Of a DNA stretch of 64,000 nt, positions 1 to 9,084 are shown piece after piece. How positions within the stretch are numbered: the stretch's first letter is position 1; each line of letters starts with the position of its first letter. Location: NCBI RefSeq assembly GCF_003860345.1, contig NZ_CP034179.1, positions 930,001 through 994,000 of the forward strand. Reading direction: 5' to 3'. The notes below the pieces were generated by a model. The model did not search any database. It was given only the letters and a program-made list of their open reading frames with translations, and was not told the DNA's origin. The position numbers and the translations under genes were made by a program. The DNA comes from Caenibius tardaugens NBRC 16725. Lineage in GTDB: Bacteria > Pseudomonadota > Alphaproteobacteria > Sphingomonadales > Sphingomonadaceae.

Positions 1-2039
1 ATATTCGCGGAATCGGGGAATCCGATCCAGTGCTGACGGTGGATTCCCCGGTGGGTATCTATGTCGATGGCGTGGTGATCGGGCGGACGACAGGCGCCGT
101 GTTTGATCTGGTCGACTTGCAGCGGGTCGAGGTTTTGCGCGGACCGCAAGGCACGCTCTATGGCCGCAATACGACGGGCGGCGCCGTCAATTTCATCACC
201 GCCAAACCTGCCGACACGTTCAAGGGTTCGCAGACCTTCGGGTATGGCAATCTTGGCTACATGCTCTCGCGGACCAGTGTCGACACGGGCGAGATCGCCA
301 AGTCCGGGCTGAAGTTCAAACTGTCCTACGTGCACAAGCAACGCAACGGCTACGCCGATGATCTCAACCAGCCCGACAAGCGCGATCCGGGGGCCTATAA
401 CACCGACGCGTTCCGCGTCGCGGCGCGGTTCGATAACGGCGGTCCTGTGCGGGTCGACTACGCGTTCGATTATAACGACGCGAAGAGCTATGCTGTTCCG
501 TTCCAGCTAGCTTACGTTCGGTCGGATATTGCCGGCTATTTCGCCAATTCGCAGGCTTTGGGCGGGAACCCGCTCGTCTATTCGCGGGATCGGCTCAATA
601 CCTTGCGGCTGGGGCAGGGGCTGCTGCACGACAAGGTGCGTGGTCACACGCTGACGATCGAGGCTGATCTGGCCGATAACCTGACCTTGCGTTCGCTTAC
701 CGGCATCCGCAAATGGACCAATACGGTGGCCGAGGCCGATATGGATGGCAACGATGGTCTGCGCGGTCTGACTGTCAGCCCCGCCATCATCACGCCGCCC
801 GACTACAAGTTCGTGTCGCTCGGCGTAAATGATATTCGCCTGTTTTCCGGCGTAAACGCACGGGCGCAGAAGCAGTTTTCGCAGGAACTGAACCTGCTGG
901 GCAAGATCGGTGACAAGATCGAATTCGTTCTGGGCGGGTTCTATTATCGCGAGAAGGCGAGCGAAAATAACCCTTCGCAGCTGGCGTTGATCATGGAATC
1001 GCCTGTGGCCATCCCGCTCGGCGGCGGTCTGACGACAAACTATTTTGCCACCGATCTCGATCCGCCATTCTATTACAAGCATACCTCCAAATCGGCGGCG
1101 GTGTTCGGGCAGGCGACTTTCCGGGCAACAGACAAGCTCAGCCTGACAGGTGGGCTGCGTTATACCGAAGACCGCAAGCATATGGACCAGATCGCCTCGA
1201 TCCCGCGCGATCTGCGCAAGAAGTTCAGCCAGCTCAACTGGGCGGTGAGCGCAGATTACCGGTTTACCGACCGGGTGATGGGCTATGCGCGGGTGGCGAC
1301 GGGCTACAAGGCCGGCGGGTTTAACCCGCGCTCTGTCGGCGGGAGCTTCGATCCGGAAAAGATCATCTCCTATGAGGCCGGACTCAAGACCGAACTGCTT
1401 GACCGGCGCCTGCGGTTTAATCTCACCGCGTTCCATTCGCGCTACAAGGATTTGCAGGTCAGCCAGTTCCTCGCCGGAAGCAGCGGTGCCTCAACGATCA
1501 CGGTCAACGCCGGCAAGGCAACCTATACCGGGATCGAGGCTGAAGTTGTGGCCCAACCTGCAAAGGGCCTGACCTTCAACGGGTCGTTTGGCTACGTTGA
1601 CCGTAAATACAAGAGCTTTGTGATCCGCGATGCGGAGACGAACGAGCTGGTCGATGTCGCGAACGAAGCGCGCTTCAGCTATTCGGCCAGCACCACCGTC
1701 AATGCCGGTGTGCAATACGACACCGAAGTAGCGGACGTGGGCAAGCTCACCGCACGGCTTGACTGGACCTATCGCGGAAAAATCTATTTCCATCCCCTCG
1801 ATCGGCTGAACCCGTTCAACCGTGAGATCGCCGATGGCGGTGCGGGCCGTTTCGATGCGCGCATTGCCCTGTCGGATATCGATCTCGGGCCGACGCGCGC
1901 CACAGTCGCGCTGTGGGGCAAGAACATCACCAACAAGGATTACCTCTATGCCGGGATCGATTTCGGGTCGCTCGGTTTTGCCGGGGTCTCATACGCCGAA
2001 CCGCGCACTTATGGCGTGGATGTGAAGTTCGACTTCTGA
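1..2039 (+). CDS. TonB-dependent receptor, 5' truncated by window edge
   Basis: Outer-membrane, TonB-energised importer. The open frame runs from the first bases of the window without a start. The first residues read IRGIGESDPVLTVDSPVGIY, part of the plug domain, followed by the usual plug core (VDGVVIGR, then VEVLRGPQGTLYGRNTTGGA). The rest is a beta-barrel with alternating strands, the late barrel motif YARVATGYKAGGFNPRS, and a C-terminal aromatic residue (VKFDF), as expected for barrel insertion by the BAM complex. Its GRNTTGGAVN plug motif is typical of the large receptor families of sphingomonads that take up aromatic or terpenoid substrates. The stop lies 10 bases before the next gene, so it is probably co-transcribed with the catabolic genes at 2050-4869. 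The substrate cannot be read from the sequence. Confidence 0.93.
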   Translation, partial: IRGIGESDPVLTVDSPVGIYVDGVVIGRTTGAVFDLVDLQRVEVLRGPQGTLYGRNTTGGAVNFITAKPADTFKGSQTFGYGNLGYMLSRTSVDTGEIAKSGLKFKLSYVHKQRNGYADDLNQPDKRDPGAYNTDAFRVAARFDNGGPVRVDYAFDYNDAKSYAVPFQLAYVRSDIAGYFANSQALGGNPLVYSRDRLNTLRLGQGLLHDKVRGHTLTIEADLADNLTLRSLTGIRKWTNTVAEADMDGNDGLRGLTVSPAIITPPDYKFVSLGVNDIRLFSGVNARAQKQFSQELNLLGKIGDKIEFVLGGFYYREKASENNPSQLALIMESPVAIPLGGGLTTNYFATDLDPPFYYKHTSKSAAVFGQATFRATDKLSLTGGLRYTEDRKHMDQIASIPRDLRKKFSQLNWAVSADYRFTDRVMGYARVATGYKAGGFNPRSVGGSFDPEKIISYEAGLKTELLDRRLRFNLTAFHSRYKDLQVSQFLAGSSGASTITVNAGKATYTGIEAEVVAQPAKGLTFNGSFGYVDRKYKSFVIRDAETNELVDVANEARFSYSASTTVNAGVQYDTEVADVGKLTARLDWTYRGKIYFHPLDRLNPFNREIADGGAGRFDARIALSDIDLGPTRATVALWGKNITNKDYLYAGIDFGSLGFAGVSYAEPRTYGVDVKFDF

Positions 2040-2049
2040 GGAGGGCACC

Positions 2050-2865
2050 ATGACAGCCTATACAGGCAAAGTTGCGGTGATTACCGGGGCCGCCAGCGGG
2101 ATTGGCAGCGGGTTGGCGCGGGCTGCGTTGGCGCGCGGGATGCGGGTGGTGCTGGCCGATATCGATGAAGCGGCTTTACAGACCTTTGCCGCCACGCTTG
2201 ATGGCCCGGTGTCGTCATGTGCTGTCGATGTGCGCGATCCAGCCTCTGTCGAGGCGCTGGCCGACCATGCCTACGCCGCGTTTGGGCAGGTTGACCTGCT
2301 GTTCAACAATGCCGGTGTGCTGATCGGCGGAAAAAGCTGGGATATCCCGGCTGACAAATGGGCATGGCAATTGCAGGTCAATGTCCTGGGCGTGGTTCAC
2401 GGCATTGCCAGTTTCGTCCCTCGGATGATTGCCGCAGGTCGCCCGGCCCGGGTAATCAACACCGGTTCGATGGCGAGCTTTATCGCCGCACCCTACATGG
2501 GTCCCTATTCGGCCAGCAAGTTTGCGGTTCTGGCAATCAGCGAAACGCTGGCGCTGGAACTGCAAGGCGAACAGGCCCCGGTCAGCGTATCGGTGCTGTG
2601 CCCCGGCCCGGTCCAGACGGACATCTTCCGCGAAACCGTGACCATGCAGGACGACACCACCAGCGACAGGACCGTCGGCATGATGCGGGACATTACCGTC
2701 AATCAGGGGATCACGCCTGACGAACTTGCCGCGCGTGCCTTTGCCGGGATCGACGAAGGGCAGTTCTGGATCATCCCGCAGCCCGATCCGCTCGACACGC
2801 TGTACCGCCAACGGGCCGAAGCCATGCTCGAACGCCGCAACCCCGGCATCGCCATGCCGGGCTGA
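2050..2865 (+). CDS. SDR-family NAD(P)-dependent oxidoreductase
   Basis: Short-chain dehydrogenase/reductase of 271 residues, the classical size. The N-terminal Rossmann glycine motif reads TGAASGIG (residues 12-19), the structural motif is NNAG, and the active-site Tyr-Lys pair is in YSASK. A good ribosome site (GAGGAGG) lies just before the ATG, overlapping the end of the receptor gene. A second SDR and a flavin monooxygenase follow, so this is probably one dehydrogenase step in breakdown of an alicyclic or terpenoid alcohol or ketone. The exact substrate is inference only. Confidence 0.9.
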   Translation: MTAYTGKVAVITGAASGIGSGLARAALARGMRVVLADIDEAALQTFAATLDGPVSSCAVDVRDPASVEALADHAYAAFGQVDLLFNNAGVLIGGKSWDIPADKWAWQLQVNVLGVVHGIASFVPRMIAAGRPARVINTGSMASFIAAPYMGPYSASKFAVLAISETLALELQGEQAPVSVSVLCPGPVQTDIFRETVTMQDDTTSDRTVGMMRDITVNQGITPDELAARAFAGIDEGQFWIIPQPDPLDTLYRQRAEAMLERRNPGIAMPG

Positions 2866-2911
2866 AACGGGGCCGTTCCAGCGCCTACCGACCTATTTGA
2901 TTGAGAGACTT

Positions 2912-4096
2912 ATGACGCAATACCGGCCCGATACCATGAAGTTCGGCGCATTCATCGCCCCCTATCATGCGCTCAGCGAAAACCACACCATGACGCTGGA
3001 ACGCGACATGCAGCTGGTCCAGTTGATGGAACAGCTGGATTTTGATGAAGCCTGGATCGGCGAACACCACTCCGCCGGGTTCGAGGCGATTGCCTCCCCC
3101 GAGGTGTTCATTGCCGCAGTGGCCGAACGGACCAAACGTATCCGCCTTGGCACCGGGGTTAGTTCCCTCAGCTATCACCACCCGCTCATTCTGGCGGACC
3201 GCATGGTCCAGCTCGACCACCAGACGCGCGGACGGATCATGTTCGGGGCCGGGCCGGGGCAATTGCCGTCCGATGCGGTCATGATGGGGATCGATCCGCG
3301 CAAGCAGCGCGATATGATGAGCGCATCGCTCAAATGCATTGTCGATCTTCTGGATGGCAAAGTGGTGACGCGCGATGAAGGCTGGTTCCAGCTGAAGGAC
3401 GCACGCCTGCAGAACCTGCCCTATCAGCGCGGCGGGATGGAAGTGGCGGTGGCCTGCGCAATCACCCCCAGCGGACCTGTGACCGCAGGGCGCCTCGGGG
3501 CCGCGATGCTGTCGGTGGCGGCATCGAGCGGGGAAGGCTTTGCCACTTTGCCCGATCACTGGCGGATCTGCGAAGAGGTCGCGCGCGAAAACGGGCGGCA
3601 GGTTCACCGCGACACATGGCGTATCGTGGCGCCGATCCACATCGCTGAAACGCGCGAGCAGGCCTTTGCCGAGGTTTCGCAAGGGATTATTCCCAATGTG
3701 CTCGACTATATGCGCAGGATGGGCGCGCAGCTTCCGTGTTTCGAAGGGATCGAAACGGGCGAGGATGCGACCCGGTCGTGGTGCGAAAACGCCTGGATGA
3801 CCTTCGGCACGCTGACTTGTGGCACACCGGATGATGTCGCGGACCGGATCGAGGAAATGCTCGATCAGTCGGGCGGCTTCGGCACGTTCCTGCTGCTGGC
3901 ACACAATGCCGCCAGTTGGGAAGCGACGCAGAAGAGCTACGAACTGTTTTCGCGCTACGTCATGCCGCGCTTCCAGAACCGCGATCGCCGCAGCCAGTCC
4001 CTGCAATGGATCGCCGACAATCGCGGCCAACTGTTCGGCTCCGTCATGCAGGCAACGCAGCAGGCCATCGATAAACACAAAGAACGAATGGCATGA
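2912..4096 (+). CDS. LLM-class flavin-dependent monooxygenase, limonene monooxygenase (LimB)-like
   Basis: Bacterial-luciferase-like, FMNH2-dependent monooxygenase of about 394 residues. The frame is open upstream to 2726, but that part overlaps the previous gene; the start chosen is the ATG at 2912, giving MTQYRPDTMKFGAFIAPYH. Family features are the N-terminal strand KFGAFIAPYH, the segment EAWIGEHHSAGFE after the first helix, and the conserved region IRLGTGVSSLSYHHPL followed by a long barrel. The length and the opening blocks resemble limonene 1,2-monooxygenase LimB and its relatives. Such enzymes need a separate flavin reductase, not seen here. The next gene starts inside its stop codon (ATGA overlap), so the two are translationally coupled. 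Confidence 0.85.
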   Translation: MTQYRPDTMKFGAFIAPYHALSENHTMTLERDMQLVQLMEQLDFDEAWIGEHHSAGFEAIASPEVFIAAVAERTKRIRLGTGVSSLSYHHPLILADRMVQLDHQTRGRIMFGAGPGQLPSDAVMMGIDPRKQRDMMSASLKCIVDLLDGKVVTRDEGWFQLKDARLQNLPYQRGGMEVAVACAITPSGPVTAGRLGAAMLSVAASSGEGFATLPDHWRICEEVARENGRQVHRDTWRIVAPIHIAETREQAFAEVSQGIIPNVLDYMRRMGAQLPCFEGIETGEDATRSWCENAWMTFGTLTCGTPDDVADRIEEMLDQSGGFGTFLLLAHNAASWEATQKSYELFSRYVMPRFQNRDRRSQSLQWIADNRGQLFGSVMQATQQAIDKHKERMA

Positions 4097-4869
4097 ACAG
4101 AGAGGCAAACGGGCGCGTCGCTGGCAAGGTTGCCCTGGTAACCGGCGCGTCGAGCGGGCTGGGGGAAGCTATTGCCCGATTGCTGGCCGAAGAAGGTGCC
4201 CGCGTTATGGTCTGTGATATCGACGTGGAAGGCGGGCGCAGGGTTGCAGCGGCGATTGAAGCGGCCGGAGGGCGCGCGCTGTTTCATGCGATCGATGTCA
4301 GCAGTGAATGCGCGTGGGATGATGCGATGGCTGCCGTTGCCGAGCAGTTCGGCGGGCTCGACATATGCGTCAACAATGCGGGCATTGGCCCCTATGGCGA
4401 CATGGATATGGACTTCGCTTTGTGGCGCAAGGTCATGGCGATCAATCTGGACGGGGTGTTTCTTGGCACGCGCGCGGCGATCCGTCTGATGGCTACCGGC
4501 GGGCGCAAGGGCTCTGTCGTGAACATCTCCTCCACCATGGCTTATGTCGCTGACTATGCAACGGCGGCCTATAGCGCGAGCAAGGGCGGAGTGCGTTCGC
4601 TCACCAAGGCGGCAGCGCTACATTGCGCGGCGAAAAAACTGCCGATCCGCGTTAACTCGGTTCATCCGGGCATGTGCCTCACCCCTATGGTGGAAACCGC
4701 GCTGGAACGTGACCCGGCGTTCAGGGACGAGCAAATCGCTCGCCATCCCATCGGGCATCTCGGCGACCCGCGCGATATTGCCTATGGCGTTCTCTACCTT
4801 GCCTCGGATGAAGCGAACTTTTCGACAGGAACGGAACTCGTGATTGACGGTGGTTATCTGGCCAAGTGA
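4093..4869 (+). CDS. SDR-family oxidoreductase
   Basis: Classical SDR of 258 residues. Motifs are TGASSGLG near the N terminus, CVNNAGIGPYG, the catalytic YSASK, and the C-terminal family signature FSTGTELVIDGGY. Its ATG overlaps the stop of the LimB-like gene by four bases. With the upstream genes it forms an SDR-monooxygenase-SDR operon, probably oxidising a cyclic alcohol or an oxygenation product. It resembles SDRs of the cyclohexanol or 3-alpha-hydroxysteroid dehydrogenase sort, but the substrate is not decided by sequence. Confidence 0.9.
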   Translation: MNREANGRVAGKVALVTGASSGLGEAIARLLAEEGARVMVCDIDVEGGRRVAAAIEAAGGRALFHAIDVSSECAWDDAMAAVAEQFGGLDICVNNAGIGPYGDMDMDFALWRKVMAINLDGVFLGTRAAIRLMATGGRKGSVVNISSTMAYVADYATAAYSASKGGVRSLTKAAALHCAAKKLPIRVNSVHPGMCLTPMVETALERDPAFRDEQIARHPIGHLGDPRDIAYGVLYLASDEANFSTGTELVIDGGYLAK

Positions 4870-4917
4870 CGGGGTGGCTTCGGCGTGGATCATATAGCTA
4901 CCCCATCGTCCGCTGTG

Positions 4918-4978
4918 TTCGGGTTGCCGGAAGGCCCGCTTCGACGGAAATGTTGGGGAGAGCAGACATTCTAGCTGC
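4918..4978 (+). repeat. Dispersed intergenic repeat, copy 1 of a direct pair
   Basis: This block aligns by eye over about 60 bases with 5262-5326 in the same orientation: CCCGCTTCG, then GAAA-GTTGGGG, then a GC-GACATTC core and CTGGCAAT. The CGGACATTC core also occurs in the repeats at 11215, 17451 and 63461. The pair brackets the small open frame at 4971-5225. The repeat is non-coding. Confidence 0.55.
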
Positions 4979-5225
4979 CTGGCAATTCATTGCCCACGAT
5001 AGTGAAGGGAACCGGCTTCTCACTCACATCAACGCCGCCATCTAGCAACAGTGCCCTGACGCTTTGATGAAGATGCGGGAGATGGTGTCGATACCATTCA
5101 GGATGCTCGGCGCACGAAGCTGTGACCGCAAAACGCCAATCTGCCCATTCTAGCCGCGCTTGCAGCTCTTTGAGCTGTTGTTTCACATCGCGAACAATCA
5201 GACGATCAGCGTGTTTGCGGTACAT
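4971..5225 (-). CDS. Small hypothetical protein
   Basis: An 84-residue frame with protein-like composition: charged and helical at the N terminus (KQQLKELQARLEWADWRF), then His/Trp-rich (HPEWYRHHLPHLHQSV) and a proline-containing tail. I recognise no domain. The start at 5225 has no strong ribosome site, and the last codons lie in the repeat at 4918-4978. It could be a real small orphan protein carried between two repeats, or chance. No other gene is visible between 4870 and 5383. Confidence 0.4.
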   Translation of the reverse strand: MYRKHADRLIVRDVKQQLKELQARLEWADWRFAVTASCAEHPEWYRHHLPHLHQSVRALLLDGGVDVSEKPVPFTIVGNELPGS

Positions 5226-5261
5226 AGCTCCAATATCTCATGGCAAGCGAATGTCCGCAAT

Positions 5262-5326
5262 GTTGGCGTTGTCAGAACGCCCGCTTCGGCAGAAACGTTG
5301 GGGCAAGCGGACATTCGTCGTTCTGG
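5262..5326 (+). repeat. Dispersed intergenic repeat, copy 2 of a direct pair
   Basis: Same orientation and layout as 4918-4978: CGCCCGCTTCGGCAGAAACG, then GTTGGGGCAAGCGGACATTC and a CTGGCAAT tail. A partly inverted version of the core (GAATGTCCGC) lies just before it at about 5249. No coding potential was seen. Confidence 0.55.
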
Positions 5327-5383
5327 CAATGTTGACCAATTCTGGTCGACTATAGGCTGTGGGAGGCTGATGTTTGACGAACC

Positions 5384-6307
5384 CTACGCTTCGATCGCAA
5401 TCCATGACTTCCCCTGGTGACCGAAATCGAAATGGTTCGGGTGCAGCAATTCAGCCAATATCTCGGCCGATTCCACCAAACGCGGGCCCGGGCGGTTGAA
5501 GAAGTGGTGGCCGTCCGTCAGATATACCCGACCAGCCTGCACAGCCGATAATGATGTCCAGCGTGGATCTCGTGTGAGTATCGGCATCTCCTCAAGTGAG
5601 CGGCCAATCGTGAAGCCGCAGGGCATGAACACGATAACCTCAGGATCGGCTTTCGCCAGCGTATCCCAGTCGATCCACGGAGAATGCTGTCCGGGCACGG
5701 CAAACAGGCTTTCCCCTCCCGCCACATCGATCAGTTCTGGCACCCAGTTGCCCGCAGCCATGAGCGGCTCGATCCATTCAAGGGCCGCCACACGCGGACG
5801 GGCCAGATTTGCGCTACGGTTCGCCAGGCGGTCGAGGCGCTCCGCCAATTCCGCGATAACGGTTTCGCCACGCTCCTCGACATTCAGAGTCCGCGCTACC
5901 AAACGGAACGCATCCCACAATTCATCAAGCGTTTCGGGTGAGAGGCTGAGCAATTTTGGTGCGCGCCCCACCCAAGTGGCTAGCGCCTCTTCGAGATCGC
6001 GCGGAGTGACCGCGCAAATTGCGCATTGGGATTGCGTCAATATCACGTCAGGGTTGAGCCGGTGAAGCATACCGGTATCGACCGAATATACCGACAGCCC
6101 TTGCTGCAAAATGCCCTGCACGCGCTCTTCAATCTCGAGCGATGGCAAACCCTTAGCCACCTTAGTCGCGGTGCAAGGCGGCAGTTCGGCGATATAGGGG
6201 GGGAAATCGCATTCATGGGATCGCCCAACAATCTGATCGCCAAACCCCAGCGCAACTGCCACTTCGGTAGCGCTGGGGAGCAAAGATATAATGCGCGGGG
6301 TGTCCAT
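5384..6307 (-). CDS. Cobalamin-binding periplasmic protein, BtuF-like
   Basis: ABC-type helical-backbone-metal-receptor protein of 307 residues. It carries ISLLPSATE at the N terminus, GRSHECDFP, and the TQSQCAICAV region typical of BtuF-like proteins in alphaproteobacteria. The start chosen is the ATG at 6307, which overlaps the stop of the upstream membrane-protein gene (TGATG); the frame is open 30 codons further. No clear signal peptide is visible from this start, which is odd for a periplasmic protein. It sits last in a riboswitch-led BtuB operon, so B12 or cobinamide binding is the natural role. No BtuC or BtuD gene is in the window. Confidence 0.85.
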   Translation of the reverse strand: MDTPRIISLLPSATEVAVALGFGDQIVGRSHECDFPPYIAELPPCTATKVAKGLPSLEIEERVQGILQQGLSVYSVDTGMLHRLNPDVILTQSQCAICAVTPRDLEEALATWVGRAPKLLSLSPETLDELWDAFRLVARTLNVEERGETVIAELAERLDRLANRSANLARPRVAALEWIEPLMAAGNWVPELIDVAGGESLFAVPGQHSPWIDWDTLAKADPEVIVFMPCGFTIGRSLEEMPILTRDPRWTSLSAVQAGRVYLTDGHHFFNRPGPRLVESAEILAELLHPNHFDFGHQGKSWIAIEA

Positions 6308-6867
6308 CACGCGTGACCTCGCGCCACCGTGCGATTGAACCAGCCCGGTGTCAGCTTCCGCATGACAAGATGTAAAGGATAAAGAAGTGCAAACCACAGC
6401 CCATCGTTCAGCGCGATTTGGGCAATTACCGCGGGAGTAAAAGGACAGGTCAAACCCAAAACATTGGCAAAGGCAAAAATTCCGGCCTCATAACCTATGA
6501 AACTGATCGCTAGAGCGCAAAGCAACCGCGTTGGCGTTTGCGCCCGGTTCGCCGTTAATTTGCGGGCGATTACGAGAGCAACACCGGCGGACAGGCCGAT
6601 TACTCCACCCCAGGCAAAGGTCTGGGCTGTGTGAGGAAAGCCCAGAACGATAAAACCAAGCATCTGGTTAATCAGCCATATAACCGCGACCGCCTGCCAT
6701 GCGGTGCGCGGCGACATAGTGACTGCAGCAAGCACGGCAAGTGCGACGAATGGTGTGGCGCAAGCACTCGCTAACGCACCGACAAAAGCGACGAGCCCGA
6801 GCAACGTGGGCCAGGCATAGCTGATGGCAACAGCGCGCATTAGACGTGGGTGAATGGCAATAGTCAT
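6307..6867 (-). CDS. Small polytopic membrane protein of the B12 operon
   Basis: A 186-residue integral membrane protein with about five or six hydrophobic segments (for example AISYAWPTLLGLVAFVGALA, then LAVLAAVT, WGGVIGLSAGVALVIA, LLCALAISFIGYEAGIFAFA). It is placed between a BtuB-like receptor and a BtuF-like protein under a cobalamin riboswitch, so it probably takes part in moving cobalamin across the inner membrane. Its size recalls S-component-like B12 transporters such as BtuM, which use a cysteine to bind the corrin; cysteines occur here in SACATPF and LTCPFTP. I could not confirm family membership by eye. It starts 82 bases after the receptor stop and overlaps the next gene. Confidence 0.75.
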   Translation of the reverse strand: MTIAIHPRLMRAVAISYAWPTLLGLVAFVGALASACATPFVALAVLAAVTMSPRTAWQAVAVIWLINQMLGFIVLGFPHTAQTFAWGGVIGLSAGVALVIARKLTANRAQTPTRLLCALAISFIGYEAGIFAFANVLGLTCPFTPAVIAQIALNDGLWFALLYPLHLVMRKLTPGWFNRTVARGHA

Positions 6868-6949
6868 AGGGTTTCCCCTGCTTTCAGGAATGGGAAATAC
6901 TGGTCACGACGACGGTCCTGCATCGCCGCGACCAGTCAAGATTGATCGT

Positions 6950-8890
6950 TTAGAAACGCGCGTTGACGCCAACAAAGAGGGCGCGCCCAGCTGCACGGAA
7001 ACCGAATAATTCGGTGTATTTCTCGTTGAGCATATTCTCGATGCGCCCATTCAAGGTGACTGCGGGGCTCAATGCCAGCGTGGCATTGAAATTGACCGTG
7101 GTGAACGCATCCAACACGACGCGATCGGGAATGAAATTGGGATTGGTATAGGCCAGATCGATCTGGTCCCCGTTATGCCGCACCACCAATGTGGCGCTGG
7201 CCCGGTCTGCCGGGGCGTGCCAGCTGATCGCCGCGCTGCCAATGTGGCGGGGGCGACGCACTTCCTCCACCCCATTCTCTCTCGCCTTGAGCCAACTGTA
7301 GGATAGATCAATTCTCCAGGCGTCGCCGAGGCGGATTGCGGCAAAGCTTTCGATCCCCCGCTGTGTGGAATCGCTCGTCCGGTTAGCGGGCGTCGCGAAA
7401 TAATCGGGCGCTGGATAGCTGGTGTAAATCTCGCCCTTTAACCGGCTCTGGAACCAAGTGACCCCGAGGAGTACAGCATCATTCGCCAGACTTTGTTCGA
7501 GGCCTACTTCCCATCCGCGCGATTTTTCCGGGCGCAGATTGGGGTTGCCGATGTAGCGTCCGTCGACATAGCCAAACAGCGCGTAAAATCCCGGATTTTT
7601 CACCCCTGAACCGGCTGCGGCGCGCAGGCGTGTGCCGGTGCCAAAACGGTAGCTGCCCTGCACGCGATATGTCGTTGCGCTATCGAACCTCTGGTTGTTG
7701 TCAAACCGTAACGAGCCTCCGACAGCGAGGCGGTCATCCACGTTGAGGTCGTAACTCCCGACAAGACCGACGCTGCTATTGCTGCGCGTGCCCGTAAAGG
7801 CATAGCCGGATGGGTCTGTGTTACGATATCGCTCGTCTTCAAGATCAACCGCGAAACCTATACGGTGTTGCACGCGAGGCGACCCAAAGCGCAGAGCCGT
7901 ATCATAGGATGCTTTGATACGATTGCCCCGGTCACCATAGCTGGGTGCATCATAATCGTAACCGTCGCGATTAATGTCGGCGAACTGAGTTGAGACATTA
8001 TGGGTCCAGCGCCCGTCAAGCAGTTCCACTTCGGCGCGCACCAAGCCATAAATCGCCTGGGAGCGTACAAAGGAGCCCGGTGAATCGATGCTGTAGCCGA
8101 AAGTCGGTGATCCGCTGCGATAGTCACTGTTGTTAAAATCAAGATCGCTCCAGCTGTAGCGCCCGACGGCTATCAACCTTGCATTGGGCGCAACGTCCCA
8201 TCGGATCTTGAACGATGCGGCGATGGTGTCCCGACCCAGATCGCGCGTGCCACCGATGGCATCAGGAACACCGTCAGTGCTGACCAGCGATGCAGTCAAG
8301 GCGTAGTCGAGATTGCCGGACACACCAGCAATCCGCGCGCCCGCGTTGACGCTATTCCATGACCCCACCTCGGCGCGCAAACGCAGTCCCGGTGCCTCTG
8401 CCCCCGAACCGGTGATATAATGGATAACGCCGCCGATCGCGTCCGATCCGTATAATGCGCTTTGTTGTCCTCGCAGCACCTCGATCCGCGCACCGTCATC
8501 GGCAATGAGGGTGCCGAAATCAAACTCACCATGATAGGGGTCGGACACCTCAATGCCATCGACCAGCACCAGCGTATGGTCACCTTCGGCACCGCGCATA
8601 CGAATCTGCGTCAGGCCGGCGATGCGGTTGACAGCTAGGCCGGGGACATCGCGCAAAATATCCGAAACATTGCGCGTCTGGCGATCGGCGAGCGTCCGGG
8701 CATCAAGCAGGGTGACCGATCCACCCACCAGGTCATAGGCGATGCCATCCCCCAAACGGTCGGCGGTAACGACGATGTTGTCCGCGCGCGCATCCTTACT
8801 GTTATCGGCGTGTTCACCCTCATTGGCGTGAGCGGCGGTGGCAAGCGCCAGCAAAGCTGAGCTGGCACAAATAGTAATACAGGTCTTCAT
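6950..8890 (-). CDS. btuB: TonB-dependent vitamin B12 receptor, BtuB-like
   Basis: A 646-residue outer-membrane receptor. It has a signal peptide (SALLALATAAHA), a TonB box region (NIVVTADRLGD), and the plug motifs SDILRDVPGLAV, IRMRGAEGDHTLVLVDGIEV and VEVLRGQQSALYGSDAIGG, which match the BtuB/vitamin B12 receptor group. The barrel ends with ALFVGVNARF, with terminal Phe. The cobalamin riboswitch in its leader (9085-9235) and the BtuF-like gene downstream both support B12 as substrate. Expression should fall when cellular adenosylcobalamin is high. Confidence 0.92.
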   Translation of the reverse strand: MKTCITICASSALLALATAAHANEGEHADNSKDARADNIVVTADRLGDGIAYDLVGGSVTLLDARTLADRQTRNVSDILRDVPGLAVNRIAGLTQIRMRGAEGDHTLVLVDGIEVSDPYHGEFDFGTLIADDGARIEVLRGQQSALYGSDAIGGVIHYITGSGAEAPGLRLRAEVGSWNSVNAGARIAGVSGNLDYALTASLVSTDGVPDAIGGTRDLGRDTIAASFKIRWDVAPNARLIAVGRYSWSDLDFNNSDYRSGSPTFGYSIDSPGSFVRSQAIYGLVRAEVELLDGRWTHNVSTQFADINRDGYDYDAPSYGDRGNRIKASYDTALRFGSPRVQHRIGFAVDLEDERYRNTDPSGYAFTGTRSNSSVGLVGSYDLNVDDRLAVGGSLRFDNNQRFDSATTYRVQGSYRFGTGTRLRAAAGSGVKNPGFYALFGYVDGRYIGNPNLRPEKSRGWEVGLEQSLANDAVLLGVTWFQSRLKGEIYTSYPAPDYFATPANRTSDSTQRGIESFAAIRLGDAWRIDLSYSWLKARENGVEEVRRPRHIGSAAISWHAPADRASATLVVRHNGDQIDLAYTNPNFIPDRVVLDAFTTVNFNATLALSPAVTLNGRIENMLNEKYTELFGFRAAGRALFVGVNARF

Positions 8891-9084
8891 AGCAGAAACG
8901 ACTAAGCCCCTGGCACCTCAAGCGACATTGGTGGCAGGAGCGTCCGCGCGAACGGTCGACACAGGCCGACGGGCGGGTGCCAAGATGACACTCGCCGACC
9001 CATGACGATGCGGCTCCCGCCGCTCGTTCGTCGCTCAGACGAAATCGTTTCGCGCCACGGCCAGTCCCTGAGCCAAGGCATGAG

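Noticed and set aside
2726-2911. N-terminal extension of the LimB-like frame
   Set aside because: It overlaps the SDR gene in another frame and has no family similarity; the ATG at 2912 gives the normal N terminus.
2885-4108. 407-codon minus-strand frame opposite the LimB-like gene
   Set aside because: The plus-strand product has clear family motifs and coupled neighbours; the antisense frame is His/Arg/Pro-rich without motifs.
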